This document shows positions 1 through 8,371 of a stretch of DNA of 64,000 bases, in pieces. The notes beneath the pieces are model-generated. The model searched no databases. It was not told the origin of the DNA and saw nothing but the letters and a program-made list of their open reading frames with translations. The position numbers and the translations under genes were made by a program. The DNA is taken from assembly GCF_013377785.1 (NCBI RefSeq), contig NZ_JABXWT010000002.1, positions 331,515 to 395,514 of the forward strand, in the 5' to 3' direction. Origin of the DNA: Ruegeria haliotis. GTDB lineage: Bacteria > Pseudomonadota > Alphaproteobacteria > Rhodobacterales > Rhodobacteraceae. Every line of letters starts with the position of its first letter. Position 1 is the stretch's first letter.

Positions 1-462
1 ACATTTCTGGGGCCGGAGTTCCATTTCGAATTCTGCCGCCCGGGCATCGGTATCTATGGCGGCATGCCCTTTGCCGACGCCAAACCGGTCGTCACCGTCG
101 ATCTTCCGGTTGTTCAGATCCGTGCGCTCGAAGTAGGTGAGACTGTCGGGTACGGCAACAGCTGGACGGCAAGGCGGCCCTCACGCATTGCGACCGTGAC
201 GGCGGGTTATGCCGACGGGTTGCATCGTGCCATCGGCGGCGGCATCGATACCTTTGCCGGTGATCATCCCTGCCCCGTTGTGGGCCGCATTTCAATGGAC
301 CTGATCACTGTGGACGTCACCGACCTGCCTCACGACCCAGATCGCCTTCGTATCCTGAACGGCCATCAGACTGTTGACGACCTGGCCGAGGCCGCAGGCA
401 CTATTGGATATGAAATCCTGACATCGATGGGCAGCCGCTATTCTCGGGGTTATGTAGAATGA
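1..462 (+). CDS. alr: Alanine racemase, C-terminal part (5' end outside window)
   Basis: PLP-dependent cytoplasmic enzyme that makes D-alanine from L-alanine for peptidoglycan. The frame is already open at base 1, so only about 153 C-terminal residues of a usual 350-380 are seen. They show the RPGIGIYGG segment near residue 13, the VGYGNSWTA stretch expected to hold the second catalytic tyrosine, GYADGLHR, and the [14 protein letters not shown] signature of the C-terminal beta domain. The stop overlaps the next start (ATGA at 459-462), which suggests translational coupling to the permease gene that follows. Confidence 0.95.
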   Translation, partial: TFLGPEFHFEFCRPGIGIYGGMPFADAKPVVTVDLPVVQIRALEVGETVGYGNSWTARRPSRIATVTAGYADGLHRAIGGGIDTFAGDHPCPVVGRISMDLITVDVTDLPHDPDRLRILNGHQTVDDLAEAAGTIGYEILTSMGSRYSRGYVE

Positions 463-1241
463 ATCCCATTTCCATGCTTGGCGGATTGGGCCGTGCTGTC
501 CTGTCCTTGCTGACCGCATTCGGGCGGGTTGCGCTGTTTGCGTTGGACGCAATCTCGCACATCTTCCGGCCTCCGTTTTACCCACGCGAATTCGGCATCG
601 CCTTGCTGAACATTGGTTGGCTGTCCCTGCCCGTCGTTGGCCTGACTGCGATCTTCACCGGCGGTGCACTGGCTCTGCAAATCTACGCAGGCGGCGCGCG
701 TTTCAACGCTGAGGCCGTGGTGCCCCAGATCGTCGCCATCGGCATGGTGCGCGAACTTGGCCCGGTGCTGGTCGGCCTGATGATCGCAGCCCGCGTGACA
801 TCATCCATCGCCGCCGAAATCGCCACCATGAAAGTGACCGAGCAAATCGACGCGCTGGTCACTCTGTCGACGCACCCGATGAAGTACCTGACGGCGCCGC
901 GTGTGCTGGCCGCCCTGATCACCGTACCGGTGCTGGTCGCGGTTGGCGACATCATCGGCATCGCCGGTGGCTACACGGTCGCCACGCAGAATCTGGGCTT
1001 CAACCCGGCGGCTTATCTGAAAAACACGGTCGATTTCCTTGAGATGCGCGACATCGTCTCATCTCTGGTCAAAGGCGCTGCCTTCGGCATGATCGCCGCG
1101 ATCATGGGCTGCTACTACGGCATGACCTCAGGCCGTGGCGCACAAGGCGTAGGCCGCGCCACCAAGGGCTCGGTCGAGGCCGCAGCCGTCCTGATCCTCG
1201 CCGCCAACTTCGTACTCACAGGGGTGTTCTTCTCGCTATGA
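459..1241 (+). CDS. mlaE: MlaE-family lipid ABC transporter permease
   Basis: Integral inner-membrane permease of the MlaE family, which with an MlaF-type ATPase moves phospholipid or other hydrophobic substrates between the inner membrane and the cell envelope. The protein is 260 aa, the family's usual size. An amphipathic N-terminus is followed by hydrophobic segments near residues 50-75, 145-170, 200-220 and 235-258. The family-typical stretch [20 protein letters not shown] sits in the middle, followed by [15 protein letters not shown]. It overlaps alr and the ATPase gene by 4 bp on either side. No MCE (MlaD) gene follows, so the substrate-binding partner must be encoded elsewhere. Confidence 0.93.
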   Translation: MNPISMLGGLGRAVLSLLTAFGRVALFALDAISHIFRPPFYPREFGIALLNIGWLSLPVVGLTAIFTGGALALQIYAGGARFNAEAVVPQIVAIGMVRELGPVLVGLMIAARVTSSIAAEIATMKVTEQIDALVTLSTHPMKYLTAPRVLAALITVPVLVAVGDIIGIAGGYTVATQNLGFNPAAYLKNTVDFLEMRDIVSSLVKGAAFGMIAAIMGCYYGMTSGRGAQGVGRATKGSVEAAAVLILAANFVLTGVFFSL

Positions 1242-1984
1242 TCCGGATGGAGAACGTACATAAAGCCTTTGACGACAACCACGTCCTACAAGGCATGGAC
1301 CTTGAGATCCCCAAGGGAACCTCGATGGTCATCATCGGTGGCTCGGGCACCGGCAAATCGGTGGCGCTGAAATGTATCCTCGGCCTGATCAAGCCCGACA
1401 GCGGCATGATCTATGTCGACGGCAAAGACGCCCAGAAGGGCGACCGCGATGCGTTTCTGGCGCGCTTCGGAATGCTGTTTCAGGGCGCTGCGCTGTTTGA
1501 CTCCCTGCCCGTCTGGCAGAACGTCGCTTTCCGCCTGCTGCGCGGTTCGCTGAAACGCCCGACTGAGGAAGCACGCGAGATCGCCATCGAAAAGCTGCGC
1601 CGCGTCGGCCTGAAATCCAACGTCGCCGACCGGCTGCCGGCGGAGCTGTCGGGTGGCATGCAAAAACGTGTGGGCCTCGCCCGCGCCATCGCCGCCGAGC
1701 CCGAGATCATTTTCTTCGACGAGCCCACCACCGGCCTCGACCCGATCATGTCCGGCGTCATCAACGACCTGATCCGCGAAATCGTGACTGAGATGGGCGC
1801 GACCGCAATGACCATCACCCATGACATGAGTTCCGTCCGAGCGATTGCCGATAACGTGGCCATGCTGCATGACGGCGTGATCCAGTGGACCGGGCCGGTC
1901 AGCCAGATGGATGCTTCGGGCGATCCCTATATGGAGCAGTTCATCAGCGGCAGCGCTGAGGGGCCGATTGAGGCGGTGCGGTGA
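1238..1984 (+). CDS. mlaF: MlaF-type ABC transporter ATP-binding protein
   Basis: Cytoplasmic ATPase that powers the MlaE permease encoded just upstream. The 248-aa protein has a complete ABC core: Walker A GGSGTGKS near residue 35, the signature LSGGMQKR near 140, Walker B IIFFDEPTTGLDP near 160 and the switch histidine in ITHDM near 195. The LSGGMQKR signature, with Met-Gln in place of the commoner Gln-Gln, is typical of the Mla group. The start overlaps the mlaE stop (ATGA), so the two are almost certainly co-translated. The stop also touches the start of the next small gene. Confidence 0.94.
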   Translation: MIRMENVHKAFDDNHVLQGMDLEIPKGTSMVIIGGSGTGKSVALKCILGLIKPDSGMIYVDGKDAQKGDRDAFLARFGMLFQGAALFDSLPVWQNVAFRLLRGSLKRPTEEAREIAIEKLRRVGLKSNVADRLPAELSGGMQKRVGLARAIAAEPEIIFFDEPTTGLDPIMSGVINDLIREIVTEMGATAMTITHDMSSVRAIADNVAMLHDGVIQWTGPVSQMDASGDPYMEQFISGSAEGPIEAVR

Positions 1985-2343
1985 TGAGCATCGTCTGGGG
2001 GTACACGCTTGCACTAGGGCTTGTATACTGCTGGGGCTATGCTGTTTACTTCGTAATTATCGGATTTTCACGACTTCGGGTGTTATCAGGGCTGATCGCC
2101 GTTACCTTTGGCTATGGGATCTTATTCTCCATTCTGCCGAGCTCTACCTTGTCACAGACACCTTTCTTGATTGGCAATGGACTTTGCTACGTTGCAATTT
2201 CTGGTGCCATTCTGATGCCACAGCGCGTATTCGGCCTGAAACCCATGACAAGGATTGCGGGATTCTTTTTTGTTGTTGCCGGACCGCTTACCGTATGGGC
2301 GATTATAGAGGGCTTAAAACTTGCGGTTCCTCCAGCTGCTTGA
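1981..2343 (+). CDS. Small hydrophobic membrane protein, unknown
   Basis: I do not recognise this 120-aa protein. It is mostly hydrophobic, with about four possible membrane segments (near residues 4-28, 35-52, 62-80 and 88-112), and no soluble domain. Translation could start at GTG 1981, overlapping the mlaF stop by 4 bp, or at ATG 1984. The gene is visibly poorer in GC than mlaF and the PqiA-like gene on either side and uses codons rare here, such as TTA, AGG and AGA. Its position breaks the usual tight packing of the operon, so late acquisition is plausible. No function can be given. Confidence 0.6.
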   Translation: MMSIVWGYTLALGLVYCWGYAVYFVIIGFSRLRVLSGLIAVTFGYGILFSILPSSTLSQTPFLIGNGLCYVAISGAILMPQRVFGLKPMTRIAGFFFVVAGPLTVWAIIEGLKLAVPPAA

Positions 2344-2373
2344 GCTTATGGTAAATCTCATTGAACCGACTAA

Positions 2374-2841
2374 GTGCAAATGATGCCCATGACCCTCCGC
2401 CTCGCCACCCTCTCCCTCCTGATCCTCTACCCCATCGCGTGGTTCGCCCCGCTGATGCGTGCGGGCCTGCTGCCGATCTTCGGTCTTTCCGAAATCAGCG
2501 TCATCACCGGCCTGCAATCCCTCTGGCGCTCTGACATCTTCCTCGCGCTGATCGTCACCGTCTTCGCCCTCGTCGCGCCCTACGTAAAAACCATCGGCAC
2601 CGCCCTGATCCAATGGGACCTGCTGGACCCGCGCGTCCAACCCGCGCTCAACATCCTCGGCAAGCTCGCGATGGCCGATATTTTCCTTATCGCACTGTAT
2701 ATTACGCTGGCGAAAGGCATCTCTTACGCGACCATCGAAACCGCATGGGGTCTCTACCTGTTTACCGGCTGCATTCTGGCCTCGCTCGCACTGGGTCACA
2801 TTACGGAAATGACATTCAGATCACGAAATGATCAGACCTAA
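2374..2841 (+). CDS. PqiA-like (paraquat-inducible protein A) membrane protein
   Basis: Inner-membrane protein of the PqiA family, 155 aa, equivalent to one of the two transmembrane halves of full-length PqiA. About four helices are visible (residues 7-30, 50-75, 95-115, 125-145), with the family-like stretches LYPIAWFAPLM, LIVTVFALVAPYVK, and LGKLAMADIFLIALYI. It lacks the N-terminal zinc-ribbon cysteines of the long form. PqiA proteins work with MCE-type lipid transport systems, so the position just after mlaEF fits a role in envelope lipid homeostasis; this is inference. GTG 2374 and ATGs at 2380, 2383 and 2389 are all possible starts. Confidence 0.8.
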   Translation: MQMMPMTLRLATLSLLILYPIAWFAPLMRAGLLPIFGLSEISVITGLQSLWRSDIFLALIVTVFALVAPYVKTIGTALIQWDLLDPRVQPALNILGKLAMADIFLIALYITLAKGISYATIETAWGLYLFTGCILASLALGHITEMTFRSRNDQT

Positions 2842-2992
2842 TTGATTGAAAACGCTAATCTGAGTATCATCTTTAGTATTCGAGCAGCAATTTTTAGTAG
2901 TTTACGGGTCCGCAGCGGATCGTCTTGCGTGTTTGATGTTTCCTTCCGCTTCGGCCCGGTGTGTACCGGTTTGATAAAGGAGAAGGACTATC

Positions 2993-3775
2993 ATGGCCGC
3001 CCTCCACAACATTACATTGCAATTCCAGAATGCCTTTTTAAGACTGACTTTTTTGATGATCTGCGTAGCAGCGTTATTCGCCGTCACAGCCACATCACTC
3101 TCTGCCTTGGGCGTCTGGCCCTGGCTGTCGATGCAGGCCGGGTTCGGCGAATCTTCAGCCATAGACGCGGGTGTTTTCATCCAGATCGGGCTGACCTGTC
3201 TGATTCTCATGCTGGCCTTCTACCTGCCCTCGAACGCCCGAATGATGGCGCTCGAGAACACACACCGTAAGTTCTCACTGAATATGCGGGACATCGCAGA
3301 GGCCTACCAGTTGGCCCATGCAGCCGACCGAAATGGCACCTTTGCACTGGCGTCCGAATTCGATGCAATCAAGGAACGCATGGCGTTCCTGCGCGACCAC
3401 CCTGACCTGCAGGCGCTTGAGCCCGAGGTTCTGGAACTCGCCGCACAGATGAGCCAGATCAGTCAGGAACTTGCCGAGACCTATGGTGAAGCGCGCGTCA
3501 GTCGCGCCCGCATGTTCCTGCAACAACGGCAGGAAGAGGTCGAGCTGTTCCAGCAAAGGATCGAAGACGCGCAAACCATCCAACATGAGTTGCACCAATG
3601 GACCCGCGACATCGAAGTCGAGGAAGCCATCGCCAAATCGCAACTCACACGCTTGCGGGATGAATTGTTCGAACTGTTGCCCGAACTTTCGGCGCAACTG
3701 CAGACGCCGCCTGACGACAACGATCCCAGCGCATCCAGCGTCATCGCCATGTCCCCACCGCGGGCTGCGGAATAG
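2993..3775 (+). CDS. Membrane-anchored coiled-coil protein, unknown
   Basis: I recognise no catalytic domain in this 260-aa protein. Two hydrophobic segments near residues 17-42 and 58-80 are followed by a long charged, Glu/Gln-rich region (about 85-235) with heptad-like spacing, probably a cytoplasmic coiled coil, and a short low-complexity tail. The start is secure: AAGGAG at 2977-2982 precedes the ATG at good spacing. The gene lies alone, after a 150-bp AT-richer gap that probably holds its promoter, and 120 bp before radA. The architecture suggests a scaffold or envelope-linked structural protein, but the role is unknown. Confidence 0.75.
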   Translation: MAALHNITLQFQNAFLRLTFLMICVAALFAVTATSLSALGVWPWLSMQAGFGESSAIDAGVFIQIGLTCLILMLAFYLPSNARMMALENTHRKFSLNMRDIAEAYQLAHAADRNGTFALASEFDAIKERMAFLRDHPDLQALEPEVLELAAQMSQISQELAETYGEARVSRARMFLQQRQEEVELFQQRIEDAQTIQHELHQWTRDIEVEEAIAKSQLTRLRDELFELLPELSAQLQTPPDDNDPSASSVIAMSPPRAAE

Positions 3776-3896
3776 GCGCGTCAGCGCCCGCCGTGGACGA
3801 TGGCCCGCCGGGGCCTGAGGTTGCGGCACCCCACCAGCGGAGATGAATGCCCGCTAGGGCTTGAAGAACTTCCCATCCTCGGGCACCAAAGGCCGC

Positions 3897-5261
3897 ATGG
3901 CAAAGACTACATCTTTCTCCTGCTCGGCCTGCAGCGCCACCCATACCCGCTGGTCCGGGCGTTGCGACGCTTGTGGCGAATGGAACACGATCATTCAGGA
4001 CGTTCCACTTTCGGCTGGCCCCGCAAAGAAATCGCTGGGTGGCAAACGTGGCCAATCCATTGTACTCACGGATCTGTCGACCGAAGAAACACCCCCACCC
4101 CGCACGCTCTGCGGTGTGGAAGAACTGGACCGTGTGTTGGGCGGTGGTCTGGTCCCCGCTTCAGCCCTCTTGGTTGGCGGTGATCCCGGCATCGGAAAAT
4201 CCACCCTGCTGCTGCAAGCCGCCGCGCGCTTCGCTCGCGAAGGGGTCAAGACCATCTATGTCTCGGGCGAAGAAGCCAGCGCACAGGTCCGCATGCGTGC
4301 GCGTCGCCTGGGTCTCGAAGACGCCCCGGTGCAACTGGCGGCCGAAACCAACCTGCGCAACATACTGACCACCCTAGAGGCCGAAAAGCCCGGTCTGGCC
4401 ATCATCGATTCGATCCAGACCATGTGGGCCGACAACGTGGACAGCGCCCCGGGTTCGGTCAGTCAGGTGCGCGCCGCCGCGCATGAGCTGACGACATTTG
4501 CCAAGCGACATGGCGTTTCGATCATCATGGTCGGTCACGTCACCAAGGACGGCCAGATCGCTGGTCCCCGTGTGGTCGAACACATGGTGGATACGGTATT
4601 ATATTTTGAAGGCGAGCGCGGCCATCAGTTCCGCATCCTGCGGGCGGTCAAGAACCGCTTTGGCCCGGCGGACGAGATCGGCGTGTTTGAGATGACCGGC
4701 AAAGGTCTGGCGCAAGTTACCAATCCATCGGCCCTTTTCCTTTCCGAACGCGGCACGCCCAGTCCCGGCTCGGCGGTATTTGCGGGCATCGAAGGCACCC
4801 GGCCCGTACTGGTCGAATTGCAGGCGCTGGTCGCCCCTTCGCCCCATTCGCAACCCCGCCGCACAGTCGTAGGATGGGACAGCGGCAGGCTGGCGATGAT
4901 CCTCGCCGTACTCGAAGCACGCTGCGGTGTCCCCTTCACGGGGCTCGACGTCTATTTGAACGTCGCCGGAGGCCTGAAAATCAGCGAACCCGCCGCCGAC
5001 CTTGCGGTGGCCGCTGCCTTGCTGAGTGCCCGCGAAGACGCAGCTCTTCCTGCCGACACCGTCGTTTTTGGAGAAATCTCGCTATCCGGGGCACTTAGAC
5101 CGGCCCCGCAGACCGAAAACAGGTTGAAAGAAGCGCAAAAACTTGGTTTCAAAGCGGCAATTGCTCCGGCAGGTGGCAAAACAGGCACTGTGGCAGGTCT
5201 GACACTCACCCGACCCTCTGATTTGGTCGGGTTTGTTGGCGAAACCTTCGGAGCAGGTTAA
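3897..5261 (+). CDS. radA: DNA repair protein RadA (Sms)
   Basis: RecA-like ATPase that promotes branch migration during recombinational repair. The protein of about 454 aa has all the RadA parts in order: an N-terminal C4 zinc finger (CSAC...CDAC, residues 9-26), Walker A GGDPGIGKST near residue 95, Walker B-like AIIDSIQT, the RadA-specific KNRFG motif near residue 250, and a C-terminal Lon-protease-like domain ending in GEISLSGALRPAPQ and the final glycine-rich segment. The frame stays open 12 codons upstream, but ATG 3897 (MAKTTSFSC) matches the family N-terminus. It is followed 39 bp later by cvpA. Confidence 0.97.
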   Translation: MAKTTSFSCSACSATHTRWSGRCDACGEWNTIIQDVPLSAGPAKKSLGGKRGQSIVLTDLSTEETPPPRTLCGVEELDRVLGGGLVPASALLVGGDPGIGKSTLLLQAAARFAREGVKTIYVSGEEASAQVRMRARRLGLEDAPVQLAAETNLRNILTTLEAEKPGLAIIDSIQTMWADNVDSAPGSVSQVRAAAHELTTFAKRHGVSIIMVGHVTKDGQIAGPRVVEHMVDTVLYFEGERGHQFRILRAVKNRFGPADEIGVFEMTGKGLAQVTNPSALFLSERGTPSPGSAVFAGIEGTRPVLVELQALVAPSPHSQPRRTVVGWDSGRLAMILAVLEARCGVPFTGLDVYLNVAGGLKISEPAADLAVAAALLSAREDAALPADTVVFGEISLSGALRPAPQTENRLKEAQKLGFKAAIAPAGGKTGTVAGLTLTRPSDLVGFVGETFGAG

Positions 5262-5300
5262 GGTCGCGCCCGAGGGGCAGAAAACAAACAGGCGAGGGCC

Positions 5301-5894
5301 ATGGAAGGTTTTACAATAATTGACGGGGTCGTTGCCCTGATCATCGTGCTGTCGGGCTTGCTGGCCTACTCGCGCGGTTTCATGCGCGAGGTTTTGGCGA
5401 TCGCAGGCTGGGTAGCAGCCGCCGTTCTCGCCTTTATCTTTGCGCCACAGGCTGTTCCGCTGGTCAAGGAAATCCCGGTTGTGGGGGATTTCCTGCGCGA
5501 CAGTTGCGAATTGTCTGTGATCACCGGCTTTGCCGCTGTCTTCGCCATCGCCCTGATTGTGGTCAGCATCTTCACCCCGCTGTTTTCTTCGCTGGTGCAG
5601 CGCTCGGCACTGGGGGGACTGGATCAGGCGCTTGGTCTCTTCTTCGGCATCGCGCGCGGCGTCCTGCTGGTTGCCATCGCGTTCTTTGTCTATGACACCG
5701 TGATGACCGGTCAGTCCTACACAATCGTTGACGAAAGCCGGTCGGCCAAGGTGTTCGAGCAGTTCAGCAATAAGATCGAAGAACAAAACCCTGAACAGGC
5801 TCTGGGCTGGGTCACCCAACAATACGAAGAACTGGTCGCCAGCTGCACCGCGGGCACCGAGGCTCCGGCCACAACCGCACCGACCGACGGTTGA
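5301..5894 (+). CDS. cvpA: CvpA family membrane protein
   Basis: Inner-membrane protein of the CvpA family, often encoded with purF and named for colicin V production; its exact role is unsettled, with links to envelope integrity. The 197-aa protein has an N-terminal segment FTIIDGVVALIIVLSGLLAY and further helices near residues 30-50, 70-100 and 105-130. The family hallmark of a first helix followed by SRGFMREVLAIAGW is present. The C-terminus is a soluble, Ala/Thr-rich tail. A strong hairpin terminator follows at 5921-5945. In this genome a zinc-finger gene and a non-coding stretch separate cvpA from purF. Confidence 0.93.
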   Translation: MEGFTIIDGVVALIIVLSGLLAYSRGFMREVLAIAGWVAAAVLAFIFAPQAVPLVKEIPVVGDFLRDSCELSVITGFAAVFAIALIVVSIFTPLFSSLVQRSALGGLDQALGLFFGIARGVLLVAIAFFVYDTVMTGQSYTIVDESRSAKVFEQFSNKIEEQNPEQALGWVTQQYEELVASCTAGTEAPATTAPTDG

Positions 5895-5920
5895 CCCCCC
5901 CAATAACCCGATACTAGGAA

Positions 5921-5945
5921 AAAGCCCGGTTCGACCCGGGCTTTT
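5921..5945. terminator. Rho-independent terminator after cvpA
   Basis: A 9-bp perfect stem (AAAGCCCGG / CCGGGCTTT) with a short TTCGAC loop is followed by TTTTC on the plus strand. The A-run on the left lets the same hairpin serve the minus strand, where the zinc-finger gene ends at 5959. Confidence 0.85.
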
Positions 5946-5958
5946 CTGTGCGCAAGGG

Positions 5959-6180
5959 TCAAACGAACCCTTCCCCACCGCAAACAGTACATCGGATCGT
6001 TTTCAACCCGAAACACCCGTCACAGCGGCTGGAAATGGGTTTCCCCAGAATATCCCGGCTTTTGACGACCTCACCCGCCCCGTTGCAGATCTGACAAGGC
6101 GCGCGCCCCATACCCCGGCACCTATGGCACCGCCGCTTGGGTGGGTCTTCCTTGCCCGAAGGGCGGTTATGCTGCCACAT
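5959..6180 (-). CDS. Stand-alone DnaJ-type cysteine-rich zinc-finger protein
   Basis: Small protein of 73 aa made almost entirely of the zinc-binding module known from the middle of DnaJ. Four CxxC units are seen in order: CHRCRGMG, CQICNGAG, CDGCFGLK and CTVCGGEG, enough for two zinc ions. There is no J-domain and no substrate-binding C-terminal domain, so it is not a DnaJ fragment by length alone. Free-standing modules of this type include anti-TRAP-like proteins and thiol or chaperone accessory proteins; which applies here is unknown. It is convergent with cvpA and divergent from purF. The third unit lacks the terminal glycine of the consensus. Confidence 0.8.
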   Translation of the reverse strand: MWQHNRPSGKEDPPKRRCHRCRGMGRAPCQICNGAGEVVKSRDILGKPISSRCDGCFGLKTIRCTVCGGEGFV

Positions 6181-6551
6181 TCTTGCCTACTGCCTGCAAC
6201 CCTGACAATTGAATTTCACCAAATTATCAACATCACAGCATATATGATTGCACATGTCATCAGTCTTGGGTCGCACCCCATCAGATGACAAATATGACCT
6301 GCGGCAAAACGTGAACGTGATCCTTTGATGACAGCCGGGCCAATAGGCATTATGTGGAGGCCAAACCGTCACGGAATCGGAGCTGCCGATCTTGTTCTTT
6401 CTGTTCTCATGCGCGCTCACCGCAGTGATCACCGCTCTTTTGACATCACGAACAGCAGTACCCGAACGCACGCCCTTCGCCGTATCAAGCAGCCGAACCC
6501 GTAAATCGGTCAAACCTCGCGTCAAAACGTCATAGAAATTGGAGCCCGTAC
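6181..6551. other. Intergenic region upstream of purF
   Basis: A 371-bp stretch without a confident gene, between the start of the zinc-finger gene (leftward) and purF (rightward), so it must hold both promoters. The left half is AT-rich. The right half holds one short open frame with a ribosome-binding-site-like GGAGG but no standard start codon (see 6368-6535). I see no recognisable riboswitch, and no PurR-type operator that I can support. Confidence 0.5.
6368..6535 (+). CDS. Candidate small membrane protein without a standard start codon
   Basis: An open frame of 55 codons encodes a hydrophobic stretch (LPILFFLFSCALTAVITALL) followed by a basic Ser/Arg/Lys-rich tail, the layout of a small single-pass membrane protein. 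GGAGG at 6356-6360 is 7 nt before the first coding-looking codon, but that codon is GTC, and no ATG, GTG or TTG lies in frame after the upstream TAG at 6344-6346. It could be a gene with a damaged start, one with a non-canonical start, or chance. It ends 16 bp before purF. Confidence 0.22.
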   Translation, partial: VTESELPILFFLFSCALTAVITALLTSRTAVPERTPFAVSSSRTRKSVKPRVKTS

Positions 6552-8072
6552 ATGTGTGGGATTTTAGGGATCGCAAGCAGGACACATGATGTCTTTGCGG
6601 AAATCTATGACGGGCTGCTGATGCTGCAGCACCGGGGTCAGGATGCCTCGGGTATCGTCACATATACCGGCGAATTCTTCCGTGAAAAGAAGGCCAACGG
6701 TCTGGTCAAGGACGTCTTTAACGCCAATGACGCCGAAACCTTGCTGGGCAAGGTCGGCATGGGCCATGTCCGTTACCCCACCGCAGGATCGCTCAGCGCC
6801 ACCGAAGCGCAGCCATTTTTCGTCAACGCACCCTATGGCATCTACCTTGTTCACAACGGCAACATCACCAACACCGCTGAGCAACGCGAGAAGGTTACCG
6901 CCAAATACAGCCGTCATTTGCGGACCACTTCGGATTCTGAAATCCTGCTGAACGTGCTCGCCGACAAGGTTGCCGACGCGATCAAGGTCAACGGAAACGC
7001 CGAGCCCATTCGCAATATTTTTGCCGGCGTGAAGATGACGATGGAGCGCATTCAGGGCGCCTATTCTGTGATTTGTCTGGTTGCCGGCGTCGGCATGCTG
7101 GCCTTCCGCGACCCCTATGGCATCCGCCCCCTGTCGGTGGCCAAGCGCGCAGCTGAAGGGGAAGGTGATGACTACGCCTTTGCCTCGGAAGATGTGGCAT
7201 TTGGCATCAACGGTTTCGAGAAACTGCGCGACCTGAAGCCCGGTGAGGCGGTCCTGATCGACCTCGAAGGCAACATGCACGAGTTTCAGGCTGTAGAAGG
7301 CAAGCTGACACCCTGTATCTTTGAGTATGTTTATCTGGCGCGTCCGGACAGCCTGCTTGACGGGATTTCGGTTTATAAAACCCAGATGCGCATGGGTCAG
7401 ACGCTCGCCAAACAGATACAGGACTCGGGTCTGGATATCGACCGCATCATCCCAGTACCTGACAGCGCCCGCCCTGTCGCGCTTGAGGCTGCCAAGATCA
7501 CCGGCATCCCCTATCGTGAAGGTCTGGTCAAGAACCGCTATGTGGGGCGGACGTTCATCATGCCGGGCCAGGCCGAGCGGCAAAAATCCGTGCGCCGCAA
7601 GCTGAACGCCATCCCGCTGGAGCTGAAGGATCACAACGTGCTGCTGATCGACGACTCGATCGTGCGGGGCAATACGATCAAGAAGATCGTGCAGATGTGT
7701 CGCGAGGCGGGTGCGAAGAAAGTCTATATCGCCAGCGCCTCGCCACCGGTGAAATATCCCAACGTCTATGGCATCGACATGCCCACCAAACACGAGTTGA
7801 TCGCGCATGGCAAAGACGTTGAGGAGATCCGTCAGGAACTGGGCGCCGATGCCCTGTTCTATCAGGACCTCGACGATCTGATCTGGGCCGCCAAAGAGGG
7901 CAACCCAGAGATCGAATCCTTTGATTGTTCCTGTTTTGACGGCAATTACATCACCGGCGTCAGCGGCGACTACCTGAGCAGTCTGGAAAACAGCAGCCGG
8001 GTCAGCAAGAAGAAAGAAGACATGGAAGTCGTCGGCGGGTCGTGGAACGCGGCCAAGCTGGCCTCGGGCTAA
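6552..8072 (+). CDS. purF: Amidophosphoribosyltransferase
   Basis: First committed enzyme of purine synthesis: transfers ammonia from glutamine to PRPP to give 5-phosphoribosylamine, in the cytoplasm. The 506-aa protein starts MCGILG, so removal of Met exposes the catalytic N-terminal cysteine with no propeptide. The N-terminal glutaminase domain shows LQHRGQDASG, GHVRYPTAGS and the RTTSDSE segment. The C-terminal phosphoribosyltransferase domain carries the PRPP loop VLLIDDSIVRGNT near residue 363. Two cysteines near the C-terminus (FDCSCFDG) resemble those of iron-sulfur-containing PurF types, but the absence of a propeptide makes this unclear. A hairpin follows the stop. Confidence 0.97.
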   Translation: MCGILGIASRTHDVFAEIYDGLLMLQHRGQDASGIVTYTGEFFREKKANGLVKDVFNANDAETLLGKVGMGHVRYPTAGSLSATEAQPFFVNAPYGIYLVHNGNITNTAEQREKVTAKYSRHLRTTSDSEILLNVLADKVADAIKVNGNAEPIRNIFAGVKMTMERIQGAYSVICLVAGVGMLAFRDPYGIRPLSVAKRAAEGEGDDYAFASEDVAFGINGFEKLRDLKPGEAVLIDLEGNMHEFQAVEGKLTPCIFEYVYLARPDSLLDGISVYKTQMRMGQTLAKQIQDSGLDIDRIIPVPDSARPVALEAAKITGIPYREGLVKNRYVGRTFIMPGQAERQKSVRRKLNAIPLELKDHNVLLIDDSIVRGNTIKKIVQMCREAGAKKVYIASASPPVKYPNVYGIDMPTKHELIAHGKDVEEIRQELGADALFYQDLDDLIWAAKEGNPEIESFDCSCFDGNYITGVSGDYLSSLENSSRVSKKKEDMEVVGGSWNAAKLASG

Positions 8073-8079
8073 GCAGTAA

Positions 8080-8105
8080 CGAAGGAGCTTCACGGCTCCT
8101 TCGTG
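8080..8105 (+). terminator. Hairpin terminator after purF
   Basis: A perfect 10-bp stem (ACGAAGGAGC / GCTCCTTCGT) with a 6-nt loop begins 8 bp after the purF stop. No T-run follows, so it may act weakly or mainly protect the mRNA end. Confidence 0.6.
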
Positions 8106-8371
8106 ATGTGTCCTCGCGAATCGGTTTGGGTACGTCGTGGCCGGTTTGGTGGTCTGCGCCCCTGTTGGACACTGCTTTCGGCATCATCCGGTAGATCTTT
8201 GCCGACAACCCATTGGTGAACCCGCCGCGATTGCAACGACTTCGCCAGCGGCGCACGGCATGGTGAATTGCCGTGTAGCGGCTGGTCTTTTGTTCCCCTG
8301 CCCGCTTTGATATCGGACCGGCTGCTGCCACTCATCATAAAGGGGTCCGGGCATCGCCGGGACCACAGATC
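8106..8371. other. Intergenic stretch without a supported gene
   Basis: 266 bp between the purF hairpin and the next small gene. Open frames exist on the minus strand but none resembles a known protein, and their coding bias is poor. It may be decayed coding DNA or an untranslated leader of the 82-aa gene. Confidence 0.4.

Noticed and set aside
6187-6585. Minus-strand open frame of 132 codons between the zinc-finger gene and purF
   Set aside because: Overlaps the purF start, has no recognisable domain or ribosome binding site, and its composition is unlike neighbouring genes.
6564-8093. Long open frame antisense to purF (about 509 codons)
   Set aside because: It mirrors purF, a certain gene, and its protein has no recognisable features; long antisense frames are expected in GC-rich DNA.
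8002-8338. Minus-strand open frames after purF, considered as transposase remnants
   Set aside because: I could not match any transposase motif; the Arg/Gln/Pro-rich products look like random translation.
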